Of a stretch of 64,000 bases of DNA, positions 15,695 through 24,449 are shown piece after piece (the first letter of the stretch is position 1; each line of letters begins with the position of its first letter). The notes beneath the pieces are model-generated. The model saw only the letters and a list, made by a program, of their open reading frames with translations. It was not told the origin of the DNA and searched no databases. The stretch spans positions 1 through 64,000 of the forward strand of contig NZ_JACIHE010000010.1 of NCBI RefSeq assembly GCF_014198245.1. Reading direction: 5' to 3'. The translations under genes and the position numbers were made by a program. The DNA comes from Bradyrhizobium sp. cir1. Lineage in GTDB: Bacteria; Pseudomonadota; Alphaproteobacteria; Rhizobiales; Xanthobacteraceae.

Positions 15695-16921
15695 TCACTC
15701 CACCGCCGCGTAAACCAGATTCCGCACCAAGGTCCGCGTGTAGTCGCGCTGGCCTGGCCCTTGTGTCATGAACACCGCGAACAAGTCTTCCTTCGGATCG
15801 ATCCAGAAGAACGTCCCTGCGATGCCGCTCCAGAAATACTGGCCGACGCTGCCGGGGAACGGCGCAATGCCGGCCTCGCGGCGGACGGCGAAGCCGAGGC
15901 CGAAACCATGGCCGGGCGACAGCAGCGTGCCGTTGGTCACGACATCAGGTCCGAGGTGATCGGAGGCCATCAGCTCCAGCGTCTTGCGGCCGATGATCCT
16001 GTTGCCGTCGAGCGTGCCGCCGTTGCGCAGCATCAGCGCGAAGCGGGCGTAGTCCATCGTGGTCGAGACCAGACCCCCGCCGCCGGATTCCATCACGGGG
16101 GGCTCGAGCATGTTGAAGAGGGCGACCTTGTCGCCGGTCCAGGGATCGGCCGTGAACGGCTCGGCGAGCCTGTTGGCATTGGCCCCGGTGGTCGAGAAGC
16201 CGGTCTCAGCCATCTGCAGCGGTCCGAGCACGCGTTCGGAGAGGAATGTGCCAAGCGACTTGCCGCTGACGACCTCGATGATGCGGCCAAGGATGTCGGT
16301 GGAGCGGCTGTAGTTGAACTCGTCGCCGGGGTGACAGACGAGGGGGAAGCTCGCCACCAGCGCCGCATGCTCGGCATTGCTGATCTTGCGGCTGCGGACG
16401 CGGGACTCCTGGTAGAGCTTGTGCACGGGACCGTCGCCCTGGTGCTCGTAGGTGAGGCCGGAGGTGTGGCGGAGCAGGTCCTGCACCGTCATCGCCCGCT
16501 TGGGCGGAACCAGCTCCAGCCTGCCGCCGCTGACCACGCCGACCTTCTGGTCGGCGAACTCCGGAATGAACTTGGCCACGGGATCGCCCAGCAGGAGGTG
16601 GCCGTCCTCGACCAGCGCCATGACCGCAACCGAGACGATCGGCTTGGTCATTGAGAAGATCCGGAAGATCGAATCGTGCGCCATCGGCGCCGCGCCCGCC
16701 GGGCTCTGCCTGCCGAGCGCCTCGAACCAGCCGACCTGGCCGCCCCTCGCCACCAGCACAGTGACGCCGGGGACGGTTCCCTTGTCGATCTCGCGCTTGA
16801 AGGCGTCCGACATGGCCTGCAGGCGGGGGCGGGACAGCCCGAGCGCTTCGGGGCGGGCTTCCGGCAAAGGCGGCGTCTGGGCTGCGGAAGCGGGATTAAA
16901 GGCGGCTTGGGCGGCGTTCAT
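15695..16921 (-). CDS. serine hydrolase, class C beta-lactamase-like
   Basis: This 408-residue protein has the penicillin-binding-protein/beta-lactamase fold. The catalytic SxxK is SMTK (Ser90, Lys93), the second motif is in FNYSRSTD (Tyr-Ser-Arg rather than Tyr-x-Asn), and a glycine-rich GHGFGLGF occupies the third-motif region. No clear signal peptide is present, so it is more likely a cytoplasmic esterase or carboxylesterase of this fold than a true beta-lactamase. ATG 16921 is chosen over an open frame that extends back into the tRNA region. Confidence 0.85.
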   Translation of the reverse strand: MNAAQAAFNPASAAQTPPLPEARPEALGLSRPRLQAMSDAFKREIDKGTVPGVTVLVARGGQVGWFEALGRQSPAGAAPMAHDSIFRIFSMTKPIVSVAVMALVEDGHLLLGDPVAKFIPEFADQKVGVVSGGRLELVPPKRAMTVQDLLRHTSGLTYEHQGDGPVHKLYQESRVRSRKISNAEHAALVASFPLVCHPGDEFNYSRSTDILGRIIEVVSGKSLGTFLSERVLGPLQMAETGFSTTGANANRLAEPFTADPWTGDKVALFNMLEPPVMESGGGGLVSTTMDYARFALMLRNGGTLDGNRIIGRKTLELMASDHLGPDVVTNGTLLSPGHGFGLGFAVRREAGIAPFPGSVGQYFWSGIAGTFFWIDPKEDLFAVFMTQGPGQRDYTRTLVRNLVYAAVE

Positions 16922-17070
16922 GAGGGCTCCCGGGTTGTTCTTGTCGTTCGGGGGCGAACTGTCGCTCAGAAGTCGCGCTGTGAACAAGCGGCGCTTGTGC
17001 GCTTCTCCCTTGCAATCCGGTCGCCCCCTGTGCTTGAAAGCGGCCCTGAGCCGCGGCGACGCAGGTTCGT

Positions 17071-17146
17071 AGGAGTGTAGCTCAATTGGTAGAGCACCGG
17101 TCTCCAAAACCGGGGGTCGCAGGTTCGAGCCCTGCCACTCCTGCCA
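17071..17146 (+). tRNA. trnW: tRNA-Trp (anticodon CCA)
   Basis: The cloverleaf is complete. Acceptor arms AGGAGTG / CACTCCT pair fully, with discriminator G and encoded CCA (17144-17146). The anticodon stem CCGGT / ACCGG encloses the loop CTCCAAA, giving anticodon CCA. The T arm has GGTTCGAGCC. In many alphaproteobacteria this gene directly precedes secE-nusG. Here a carbohydrate cluster begins 6 bases after the CCA. Confidence 0.98.
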
Positions 17147-17152
17147 GCAAAA

Positions 17153-18211
17153 TCAATCACTTAGATGAGGCGCTGGCGGGCCGCTAGCCCATCGCTTCCA
17201 GACCGCCTCTGCGAGCGCGATGTCAGTCACTGAGTCCTCGCCGGAGGCCAGCGGCTGGTTGCGTTCAATGACGTCGGAGACAAAGGCATCGGCTTGGCGC
17301 CGGAATGCCCAGCTGTTCGCACTTGTCAGTCGCGTGCTTCCACCATCGTGATCGACAACGACCTGTGCCTCTTGCTCGGCGAAGGGCGGGGGCAATTCGA
17401 TGGTGAGGGTCCCGCGCTCGAAATTGATCGTCAGTCCCTCGCGCCAGGCGCCCTTGGACCCGTTCACAAGATCCAGCGTGCACGCGATGCCGTCGAAGTC
17501 GAGGGTGATGCGCGCGGCTCCCGAGGTCTCGACAATGCTTTCGGCGACTGTCGGCGACGATCCGAGCAGGTAGCGCGCGAGGTTGACGATATGGCTGAAC
17601 ACGTTCAGAAAGTTGTCGTAGCCGGGCCGCAACGCGCCCGGCATCCAGTCGGGACCATCCTGCCAGAGGTCGAGCCCGTCGGGCCGGGATTCGCCGGTCA
17701 TGACGAAGTTGTCGTGCGATCGGCCGGTGTCGCCGCCGAAGCACCAGCCTCTTGCTCCGACGATGCGTCCGAGCGAGCCGTCTGCGCGCAAGCGCGCCAG
17801 TTCGGCCAGCGCGCGCGCTACGCCGGCGTCGTGACGCTTCATGTAGCCGATGCTGTAGACGAGGCGCTGTCGCCGCGCAGCTTCGACCAGCAATGCGGCC
17901 TGAGCCGTCGTGTAGGCCATCGGCTTCTCCGACAGCACGTGCCGGCCGCTGTTCAACGCGTCCAGCACGATCGGGCCGGTGGCGCGACGCTTCGTCACGA
18001 CGACGACGGCGGACACCTCGCCGTCCGCGAGCAGCTCCCGGTGCGTGTCGTAGACCCGCGAGATGCCGAATTTTTGCGCGGCGGCGGCCGCAAGATCGGG
18101 CCGGAGATCGGCGATCGCGACGACGCGGCAGGCGGGATTGGCAACGAAATTGGCGAGGTGGCACATCTGGCCGACCATGCCGGTTCCGATGATGCCAATG
18201 CCTGGCCTCAC
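17153..18211 (-). CDS. Gfo/Idh/MocA family oxidoreductase
   Basis: The product is a 352-residue NAD(P)-dependent sugar or cyclitol dehydrogenase type enzyme. The Rossmann motif GTGMVG is at 9-14, the family's EKP signature is Glu95-Lys96-Pro97, and a C-terminal alpha/beta substrate domain carries FSHIVNLARYL, whose histidine lies in the usual active-site region. It is the last gene of the leftward operon, three bases after the methyltransferase gene at 18215. In sugar clusters such enzymes oxidise C3 or a similar position of nucleotide sugars before amination; here it could feed one of the DegT aminotransferases (inference). Confidence 0.88.
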   Translation of the reverse strand: MRPGIGIIGTGMVGQMCHLANFVANPACRVVAIADLRPDLAAAAAQKFGISRVYDTHRELLADGEVSAVVVVTKRRATGPIVLDALNSGRHVLSEKPMAYTTAQAALLVEAARRQRLVYSIGYMKRHDAGVARALAELARLRADGSLGRIVGARGWCFGGDTGRSHDNFVMTGESRPDGLDLWQDGPDWMPGALRPGYDNFLNVFSHIVNLARYLLGSSPTVAESIVETSGAARITLDFDGIACTLDLVNGSKGAWREGLTINFERGTLTIELPPPFAEQEAQVVVDHDGGSTRLTSANSWAFRRQADAFVSDVIERNQPLASGEDSVTDIALAEAVWKRWASGPPAPHLSD

Positions 18212-18214
18212 TGG

Positions 18215-19420
18215 CTAAGATCCCTCGAGGCGCTTCCGGACGACGAGGAAATGCGCCGGCTGACCCCAGGTGTTGATGAATGCCGGGTCTGACTGGGTGA
18301 GGGCGGTGATCGCGGACGCATCGCGCCGCCCGATCGCGCCGAAGATGCGATGGAAACTGTCGAGCGTCGCAGTGATGGCTTCGATGTCGGAAGCATCGTC
18401 GGCGAGAATGTCCGTCGTCAGGATCGTCTCGCGTAGCGAGGCGAGGCTGGCGATCACGCGGGGCAGGCTGTCGCCGAAGGGCTCGTCGATCATTCTGTCG
18501 ACATCGAGCACCAGTGCTTCGATCGAAGCCGAGATCGCGCTCGCCGCGTCGGCCTGGCCGACCAGATAAAGCTTCCGTCCCCCGAGGAAGCTCAGGCGGC
18601 TGCGGTCGAGGTGGCGCGTCGCGCGACGCAGCTTCTCGTCTGCCGACAGGGCCTTCTTGTGCCAGTAGACGTCGAGGCTGTCACGATAGGCGGGCCATGC
18701 CGAATGGATGTCGAACCCCTGCTTATGCGCCGCCGTGCAGAGAGCGCCCGAATCGAGGAAGTAGCGGTGTCGGACGAACGGATTTTCGAGCACGTCCATC
18801 AGCCAGGATTCGAAGCTGCGGGTGTGCGGAATGCTGTTCCACTTCGCCTCGAACAGCGACTTCGCCGTCTCCAGCGCCGGGCGGCCCGTCAAAGCCTTGC
18901 CGGCCGCATGGATCGCCTTGAGCGCGAGCTCGAAGAAGCCGCCATAGCGTTCGTAATAGGAAACGACGGCATAACCGTCCGGATTGAGCAGCCGGTGGAA
19001 GATGCCGAGCCATTTTTCGCTCGGCTGCACCGTGTAGATGAACCCTTCGGCGTCGATGATGTCGAAACGCCGATCGCTGTGAAACGCCTCGACGTCGGCC
19101 AACGCGAGTTCGCGCAGACGATTGGTTAGGTCGAAATGCGCGAAATAGGCCTCAATTTTCGGATGTGCATGCCGGTTCGGTTCGGCGAGCGTCATGTTCG
19201 CGCCCCAGCCGGCAAACACCAGCGCGTTCTCACCGGAATCAGGACCGAATTCGAGCACCTCGGCGTCGCGGAACAGCCGCGGCGGCAGCGCGAGCTTGTC
19301 CAGAAACAGCTCGCGCCGCTGTCTGGCATATGCATCGAGTTCGGCGGCCGATTTGAAATTCCCGAACGTCGGCAGGACGTTCTGACGTTCGTAGTAGTTG
19401 AAGAGCTTGTCGTCAGCCAT
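18215..19420 (-). CDS. SAM-dependent methyltransferase-like protein
   Basis: The product is a 401-residue protein. The segment VLEFGPDSGENALVFA at about residues 54-69 fits methyltransferase motif I, followed by LAEPNRHAHPKIEAYF as the next strand and FDIIDAEGFIYTV as the motif IV region. The C-terminal 200 residues are helical with no recognised domain. Its start overlaps the end of the upstream gene (19413) by eight bases, so translation is probably coupled. Methylation of a sugar or an intermediate in the pathway is likely, but the substrate is unknown. Confidence 0.75.
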   Translation of the reverse strand: MADDKLFNYYERQNVLPTFGNFKSAAELDAYARQRRELFLDKLALPPRLFRDAEVLEFGPDSGENALVFAGWGANMTLAEPNRHAHPKIEAYFAHFDLTNRLRELALADVEAFHSDRRFDIIDAEGFIYTVQPSEKWLGIFHRLLNPDGYAVVSYYERYGGFFELALKAIHAAGKALTGRPALETAKSLFEAKWNSIPHTRSFESWLMDVLENPFVRHRYFLDSGALCTAAHKQGFDIHSAWPAYRDSLDVYWHKKALSADEKLRRATRHLDRSRLSFLGGRKLYLVGQADAASAISASIEALVLDVDRMIDEPFGDSLPRVIASLASLRETILTTDILADDASDIEAITATLDSFHRIFGAIGRRDASAITALTQSDPAFINTWGQPAHFLVVRKRLEGS

Positions 19421-20630
19421 GCCGCGACCCTGCGGTCGCTTCGAGGCGATCGAGCTCGCTCCAGATATCGGAGGGCGCGAAGATGGAGACGATGTGCAGC
19501 GGGCGCTTCACGTTCTCGCGCAGCCGGCTGCTGACCTTGGCCTCGTTCTCCTGGTTCACGGCCAGAAGACAGACGAGCGGGTTCGACTTGCCGGCGAGGT
19601 CCTCTGGCGAACGGATCGGGATCCCGGTGCCCGGCAGGAACAGCCCCTGGCGCTCCTTCTGGTCGTCGACCGAGAGGTCGATGAGGTCCGCCAGTTCGTG
19701 CGCATTGGTGAAGGTGCAGGCGCGGCAGCCGGCGCCGTAGATGGCGATCTCGGCGCCGCTGGCGCGCGCGTTGGCGAGAATCGGTCGCAGGCGTGCGCCA
19801 TACTCTCTTGCGCGCTGACCGAACTTCTCGCCGACGCCGGCCGGGGCGGGCGGGGGCGTCACCTGGTGCGCGGCGCGGCGGGCCGCGATCGCGAGGCTGC
19901 CGCCGCTGAAATTATACTTCTTCACGGACACCGCCTCGAAGCCGTGGCGCGCCAGCAGGGCGAGCAGGGTCGGCTCGGTGAAATAGCTGACGTGCTCCTC
20001 CCAGAGGACGGAGAGGTCTCCCGCCGTCGAGCCAGGATCAAAGTCGGGCACGTCGATGAACAGCAGCCCGTCGTCCTTGAGCGCAATCTTCACGCAATCG
20101 AAAAAGTTCTCGAAATCGACGATGTGCTCCAGCACCTGGCGCGAGACGACGAGATCGAACTTGCCGGCCTGCGCCACGGCGTCGTGACACATCGCCGGGC
20201 TGATCATGTCGGCATAGACCTTGATGCCGCGCTCGCGGGCGATCTTGCCCGATACCGGGTTGGGCTCCACGCCGACCAGGACCTTCGCGCCGCGCTCGCG
20301 CAGCTTGTCCATAAACAGGCCGTCGTTGCAGCCGATCTCGAACACGGATTGGTGGCTCGAGAATTTCGCGATGGTATCGAGCTCGTCGACCTGGTGCGGC
20401 TCAGGCTTCCAGCTGCTGAAATTGTAGTTGAACTGCCGATACAGGACGTCGGGATCGATCGGCTTGACGATCTGCGGCAGACCGCACTCGCCGCAGGCGA
20501 GCACCTTGAACGGGTACCGTTCATCCTGCTCGTTCCGGCTGTGTCGAAGCCGATGCGCAATCGGCATCAATCCGAGGTCGATGACCGGTCGCAGGTCGGT
20601 CGAATGGCAGAGGCGGCAATGATCGGTCAC
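19413..20630 (-). CDS. C-methyltransferase-type SAM enzyme with zinc-binding N terminus
   Basis: The product is a 405-residue protein with three parts in order: an N-terminal zinc-binding motif (CRLC near residue 5 and CGEC near 46), a central SAM domain (FEIGCNDGLFMDKLRERG) and a C-terminal domain with IAIYGAGCRACTF. This layout matches the NDP-sugar C-methyltransferases such as TylC3. GTG 20630 is preferred to a TTG at 20648 because AAAGAG lies upstream and the family starts at the CRLC region. A related protein is encoded at the other end of the cluster (34563). C-methylation of an NDP-keto-sugar would give a branched sugar. Confidence 0.85.
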   Translation of the reverse strand: MTDHCRLCHSTDLRPVIDLGLMPIAHRLRHSRNEQDERYPFKVLACGECGLPQIVKPIDPDVLYRQFNYNFSSWKPEPHQVDELDTIAKFSSHQSVFEIGCNDGLFMDKLRERGAKVLVGVEPNPVSGKIARERGIKVYADMISPAMCHDAVAQAGKFDLVVSRQVLEHIVDFENFFDCVKIALKDDGLLFIDVPDFDPGSTAGDLSVLWEEHVSYFTEPTLLALLARHGFEAVSVKKYNFSGGSLAIAARRAAHQVTPPPAPAGVGEKFGQRAREYGARLRPILANARASGAEIAIYGAGCRACTFTNAHELADLIDLSVDDQKERQGLFLPGTGIPIRSPEDLAGKSNPLVCLLAVNQENEAKVSSRLRENVKRPLHIVSIFAPSDIWSELDRLEATAGSRHG

Positions 20631-20895
20631 GGGTCTAGCTCTTTGCAAGAGTAGTACGAAATCAGCATCCTTGAGTAGTACCCAGCTTAGCCGAAGCTAA
20701 CATTGCGGCACAGGCGGTGCCACAATGCTTAAGGTGTCCGGCCTGACGCTTCACAAGGCCATCGGCCACGATGCTGCCGATCGTCTGCGACGATTGCACG
20801 CCATGCTGTTGCGGCGCTTTCGTACCAGGCCTTCGTCGGTTGATTCGTCCTCGAACATTCTCAGCGTGACAATCGAGTAGCAACAGTATTCGAGT
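20631..20895. promoter_or_regulatory. only sizeable gap within the leftward operon
   Basis: The 265-bp stretch contains no convincing gene. On the minus strand it has a TTAGC-TTCG-GCTAA hairpin (20687-20700) and two direct copies of GTACTACTC (20649-20657 and 20673-20681) just ahead of the methyltransferase start at 20630. An internal promoter or a processing site is possible; no clear -35/-10 is seen. Confidence 0.35.
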
Positions 20896-21474
20896 CTACG
20901 GTTCCATCAGATGCTTCGCGGCGAGCGCACCAATCCTTGTGACGTAGTCCTGGACCGCCGCGGCATCGCTCCCATCGGGCGCCCAGTCGGGAAATGCCGT
21001 GCGAGCCGGATCGAACGGGCCGGCGGTGGTTTCGTGAAACACCAGCCATTCCGAGGTGATCAGGATCGAGTGGAAGACCTTTTCCGGCATGCGGTAATAG
21101 CAGCGCTTGCCCTGGCCGTAGGGCGCCATCTCGAGCACCTCGCGAATGCGGCCGTCATCCTCGAAGATCACGACCTGCGCGGTGCCCTCGATCACGTGAA
21201 ACGATTCCGGTTTGCCAAGATGCTTGTGGGGCCGCACATAGGCCTCGCGGTGATGCACGATCAGCATCTCGTGCAGGCCGGAGGCGGGATCCGGATGGGT
21301 GCACAACCGGCTGCGCAGGCGCGGGTTGCCGGCCGCGATGCGCTTCAGCTCCGCGATCGTGGCGTCGTCCGCGGTGACGATGGCGTCGTCGGAATAGTAG
21401 ACTTCCGGATTTTGCGCACGCAGCGAAGTCGGCGGGCGCGAACGCGCCGTCTCATTCGAAGAAGATGAACCCAT
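20896..21474 (-). CDS. WbuC-like cupin-fold metalloprotein
   Basis: The product has about 192 residues if ATG 21474 is used; ATG 21501 is possible and both overlap the preceding methyltransferase gene. The cupin region shows HEMLIVHHREAYVRPHKH, then ESFHVIEGTAQVVIFED, and later histidines in KVFHSILI and WLVFHETTAG. This matches the WbuC family found in O-antigen and other surface-sugar clusters, whose activity is not established. The overlap of its start with 21452 suggests translational coupling. It may isomerise or bind a nucleotide-sugar intermediate (inference). Confidence 0.8.
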   Translation of the reverse strand: MGSSSSNETARSRPPTSLRAQNPEVYYSDDAIVTADDATIAELKRIAAGNPRLRSRLCTHPDPASGLHEMLIVHHREAYVRPHKHLGKPESFHVIEGTAQVVIFEDDGRIREVLEMAPYGQGKRCYYRMPEKVFHSILITSEWLVFHETTAGPFDPARTAFPDWAPDGSDAAAVQDYVTRIGALAAKHLMEP

Positions 21475-22117
21475 GATCGCCCCGATAGCCGCATTTGTCA
21501 TAGATCCAGGCCCATGTTTCCGGACCGTGGAAGCTCAGGCAGGTGAGCTGCCAGTAGAGGAGGTTCGCCTTCTCGCGCTCGTTGCGGAACGATTCCACCA
21601 TCAGATATTTCGAGCTGCCGCGTCCGACCCGCTCGATCTCGGGCACCGCGCGGAACACGTCCTCGAGCGGAAGGTTGTGCAGCACGCCGAGCGACACCAC
21701 GAGGTCGAAGCTGTGGTCGGGGTAGGGGAGCTCGACGGCGCTGCCGACCTTCAGGTGTGGCCGCACCTCCTCCTTGGCGTTGGCGATGCCGTAGTCGGAG
21801 ATGTCGATGCCGGCCATCGTCAGGTCGGGAACGAGCTGGGTGAACTCGTAGAGCAGATATCCCTTGCCGCAACCGACATCGAGCACGCTCATGCCGGGCT
21901 TGATGCCATAGCGGTCGATCAGGGTCTGGGCGAGCGGGCGCCACCTTCCGTCATAGCGATATCCGCCATAGCCGTAGCGCCGGTCGCCGTCCCAGTAATC
22001 GCGTCCCCATTGCCGGGCCACGGTCGCCGATTCCGCCTTGTCATGCTCGACCACGCGCTGAACGTAGTTCCGCTTGGTCGACGCGTGCATCGGCTGGAGC
22101 AGGTTGACCTCGGCCAT
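21452..22117 (-). CDS. class I SAM-dependent methyltransferase
   Basis: This 221-residue enzyme has a clear motif I, VLDVGCGKGYLLYEF, followed by AGIDISDYGIANAKE and the motif IV stretch FDLVVSLGVLHNL. The N-terminal segment is rich in Tyr, Arg and Trp (RDYWDGDRRYGYGGYRYDG). ATG 22117 is chosen because the long upstream frame is the shadow of the next gene. It lies 25 bp after the LIC12192-type gene. It probably acts on the sugar made by this cluster; O- versus N-methylation cannot be decided. Confidence 0.88.
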   Translation of the reverse strand: MAEVNLLQPMHASTKRNYVQRVVEHDKAESATVARQWGRDYWDGDRRYGYGGYRYDGRWRPLAQTLIDRYGIKPGMSVLDVGCGKGYLLYEFTQLVPDLTMAGIDISDYGIANAKEEVRPHLKVGSAVELPYPDHSFDLVVSLGVLHNLPLEDVFRAVPEIERVGRGSSKYLMVESFRNEREKANLLYWQLTCLSFHGPETWAWIYDKCGYRGDHGFIFFE

Positions 22118-22142
22118 GGCTGTTAACCGGATCGCGGCATCG

Positions 22143-22535
22143 TCACAGGATGGTCGCGAATTTGTTGACGAGCAGGATGTCCTCGACCGCCTGGATGTCC
22201 TTCGGCGACGAGAGCGTGATCTCCTCCACGGCCGCGTGCAGATCGCAGCCCTCGCGCAGCACGCGGTCGTAGATCTGCCGCCGCCGTGCCTCGTCGGGCG
22301 GCAGCATGAAGATGCTGTAGAGAATGAGGCCACGCAGCTGCGGCAGCTCGTCCAGGATGTCCTCGAGCACCATATAGCTGCCGGGCATGGTGTGCTCGGC
22401 GGCGCTGAGCAGATAGTGCAGGTTCTTCCGCCGCGCATAGTCGCGGATCACGATGTTCTGGACGTGCTGCGGGGTGCGGCTGCCATTCAGCGGCCGGGCG
22501 CCGATATAGCCGCGATGACCGGCTCGCTCAGCCAT
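22143..22535 (-). CDS. sporadic carbohydrate cluster protein, LIC12192 type
   Basis: The product is a 130-residue protein resembling the family named after Leptospira LIC12192, a marker of a patchily distributed carbohydrate cluster. Visible features are the opening RGYIGARPLNGSRTPQHVQ, the central LLSAAEHTMPGSYMVLEDIL and a helical C-terminal half. It overlaps the downstream end of the 2OG oxygenase gene (22528) by eight bases. The biochemical function of this family is unknown to me. Its strict pairing with the oxygenase points to a shared step. Identification is by recall of the family pattern. Confidence 0.8.
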   Translation of the reverse strand: MAERAGHRGYIGARPLNGSRTPQHVQNIVIRDYARRKNLHYLLSAAEHTMPGSYMVLEDILDELPQLRGLILYSIFMLPPDEARRRQIYDRVLREGCDLHAAVEEITLSSPKDIQAVEDILLVNKFATIL

Positions 22536-23334
22536 GGAAGCCTCCCGGCAGCTTGTATTGCATGCCGACCCGCGTCGCCGGGCGCAGCAGGATCGGCTCG
22601 AAGAACTCGCCGAAGCGCTTGTCCGCGTAGGGCGACATGATGCTCTTGAAGCGGCAGTTCATGCTCCAGCGCGTGCCGGCTTCCTCGTTGACGCGATTGC
22701 CGTGCATCAGGGTCTGGTTGAACAGCATGACGTGACCGTAGGGAATCTCGATGAAGGTCGCATGCGGCTTGATGGTCTTGTACAGTTCCTCGGCGCTGCG
22801 CAGGCTGGCCATCCGATCCTGCATCTCGCCGTTCAGCGAAGGCGGCAGCAGATACATCGATTTGGTGCGGCGGACGTCGACCAGCGGCACCCACACCACG
22901 ACCTCGAACGGCGAGTCGCCCGACCAGACGTCGGAATGGGTGGCGAGCAGCGACGAGCTGTCGCCGGGAAGCTGGATGCTGAGATTGACGCGGCGCTGCA
23001 TGCAGAGCTCGTTGCCGACGATGGTCTCGATCGTCGAGCGCGCCAGACGGAAATAGGTCGGCCGGAACCAGGCCTCGGCGTTGAGGCCGTTGAAGACGTG
23101 CAGCCGCAGTCCGTTGAGATCATCCGCGCTGACGCGCGTGTGGATGGTGTCGAGCATCGCATAGGGATCGTTGCTGTGCGGCAGCTTCAGATAGTCCGCC
23201 GCGAGCTCGGCGGCTCGCCTCTGGATGCGGTCGAGCCCGGCGCGGTCGTCAGCCGGCGTGGTGACAAAGCCGTCGTCGATGAAGCGCTGCGCCAGCGCCT
23301 GCTCATCGGCCTCGAGGAAGTCGGTATCCGTCAT
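22528..23334 (-). CDS. 2OG-Fe(II) oxygenase of the sporadic carbohydrate cluster
   Basis: The product is a 268-residue protein with a PhyH-like non-heme iron arrangement: His133-x-Asp135 in THSDVW, distal His211 in LMHGNRV, and an arginine in TRWSMNCRF that could bind 2-oxoglutarate. These support hydroxylation of a sugar or its precursor. Its start overlaps the upstream DegT gene by four bases (ATGA type) and its end overlaps the LIC12192-type gene, so the three are translationally coupled. The pairing with the LIC12192 family is the recognisable hallmark of the cluster. Confidence 0.85.
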   Translation of the reverse strand: MTDTDFLEADEQALAQRFIDDGFVTTPADDRAGLDRIQRRAAELAADYLKLPHSNDPYAMLDTIHTRVSADDLNGLRLHVFNGLNAEAWFRPTYFRLARSTIETIVGNELCMQRRVNLSIQLPGDSSSLLATHSDVWSGDSPFEVVVWVPLVDVRRTKSMYLLPPSLNGEMQDRMASLRSAEELYKTIKPHATFIEIPYGHVMLFNQTLMHGNRVNEEAGTRWSMNCRFKSIMSPYADKRFGEFFEPILLRPATRVGMQYKLPGGFHG

Positions 23335-24449
23335 GCAAAGTACTCCCGGGCGGTCGCGCAGATATGGCTGATATCGGCGGCCGAGAGGAACTGGTTGATG
23401 GGAAGGGTGAGGATCTGGTCCGCCTGCCGCTCGGTCATCGGAAATGCGCCGCGACCGTGACGGAGATGCGCTGCCGCCGGCTGCAGATGGATCGGGATCG
23501 GATAGTGGATCGCGGTCTCGATGCCCTTGTCCGCAAGATATTTCTGGAAATCGTTGCGACGCTCGGTCTGCACGACGAAGGTGTGGAAGGTGTTGAACTC
23601 GATGTTGCGGCAGGGCGGGATGAACAGTGGCAGGCCCGCGAGCTCGGCGCGGTATTGCGCGGCGTTCCGCCGCCGGCGTTCGATCACCGAGGGCAGGTGG
23701 CGCAGACGAATGCGAAGCACCTCGGCCTGGAGCGTGTCGAGCCGTGACACGAGGCCCCATTCCTGGACGTCGCTGCGGTTGATCAGGCCGTGATTGCGCA
23801 GGCGGCGGATTCTTGCGGCGAGCTCTGCGTCGGCGGTGACGAGGAAGCCGGCATCGCCCGCCGCGTTGAGATTCTTCAGGGGATGCGCGGAGAAGCAGCC
23901 GAACGTTCCGATGGTGCCGCTCATGCGCCCGTCATAGGTCGAGCCCACGGCCTGCGCGCTGTCCTCGATCACGGCGAGAGCATGCTTGCTCGCGATCGCC
24001 ATCAACGGGTTCATGTCGGCCATGCGCCCGGTCAGATGCACCGGCATGATCGCCTTGGTGCGCGGCGTGACGGCGGCCTCGACCGCGGCCGGATCGATGT
24101 TCTGGTCCGGCAGCACGTCCGCAAAGACCGGCGTGGCGCCGACCGCGATGATCGCGGCGGTCGAGGCCACGAACGAATTCGGCGGGGTGATGACCTCGTC
24201 GCCAGGACCGATGTTGAGCGCCCGCATGGCGAGGATCAGCGCGTCGGTGCCGGAATTCAGCGTCACCACATGCGGCGAGCCGAGATAGGCCGACAATTCC
24301 TCCTCTAGCTTTCCGACCGCGGCCCCGCCGATGAAATCGCCGCGCTGGAACACGCCCTCCACCGCCTGCATGATCTCGGCACGTTCTTCCTCGAACTGCG
24401 CGGGAAGATTGACGTAACCGATGCGCCGGCGGCCGGTGTCAGCGTCCAT
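23331..24449 (-). CDS. DegT/DnrJ/EryC1/StrS aminotransferase (first)
   Basis: The product is a 372-residue PLP enzyme of the sugar aminotransferase family. The PLP lysine is Lys192 in SAHPLKNLNAAGDAG, the aspartate that contacts the pyridine nitrogen is Asp163 in IEDSAQA, and the substrate-binding segment NSGTDAL is at about 65-71. It transfers an amino group from glutamate to a keto-sugar. It overlaps the second DegT gene (24439) by 11 bases. The two paralogues differ clearly in sequence and probably aminate different positions or intermediates (inference). Confidence 0.93.
   Translation of the reverse strand: MDADTGRRRIGYVNLPAQFEEERAEIMQAVEGVFQRGDFIGGAAVGKLEEELSAYLGSPHVVTLNSGTDALILAMRALNIGPGDEVITPPNSFVASTAAIIAVGATPVFADVLPDQNIDPAAVEAAVTPRTKAIMPVHLTGRMADMNPLMAIASKHALAVIEDSAQAVGSTYDGRMSGTIGTFGCFSAHPLKNLNAAGDAGFLVTADAELAARIRRLRNHGLINRSDVQEWGLVSRLDTLQAEVLRIRLRHLPSVIERRRRNAAQYRAELAGLPLFIPPCRNIEFNTFHTFVVQTERRNDFQKYLADKGIETAIHYPIPIHLQPAAAHLRHGRGAFPMTERQADQILTLPINQFLSAADISHICATAREYFA

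Noticed and set aside
15695..16921. Serine hydrolase as a true beta-lactamase resistance gene
   Set aside because: No signal peptide is visible and the second motif is Tyr-Ser-Arg rather than Tyr-x-Asn. An esterase-type role is more likely.
20662..20883. A 73-codon minus-strand frame in the operon gap
   Set aside because: It has no recognisable domain and no good start signal, and covers a region with hairpin and direct-repeat structure.
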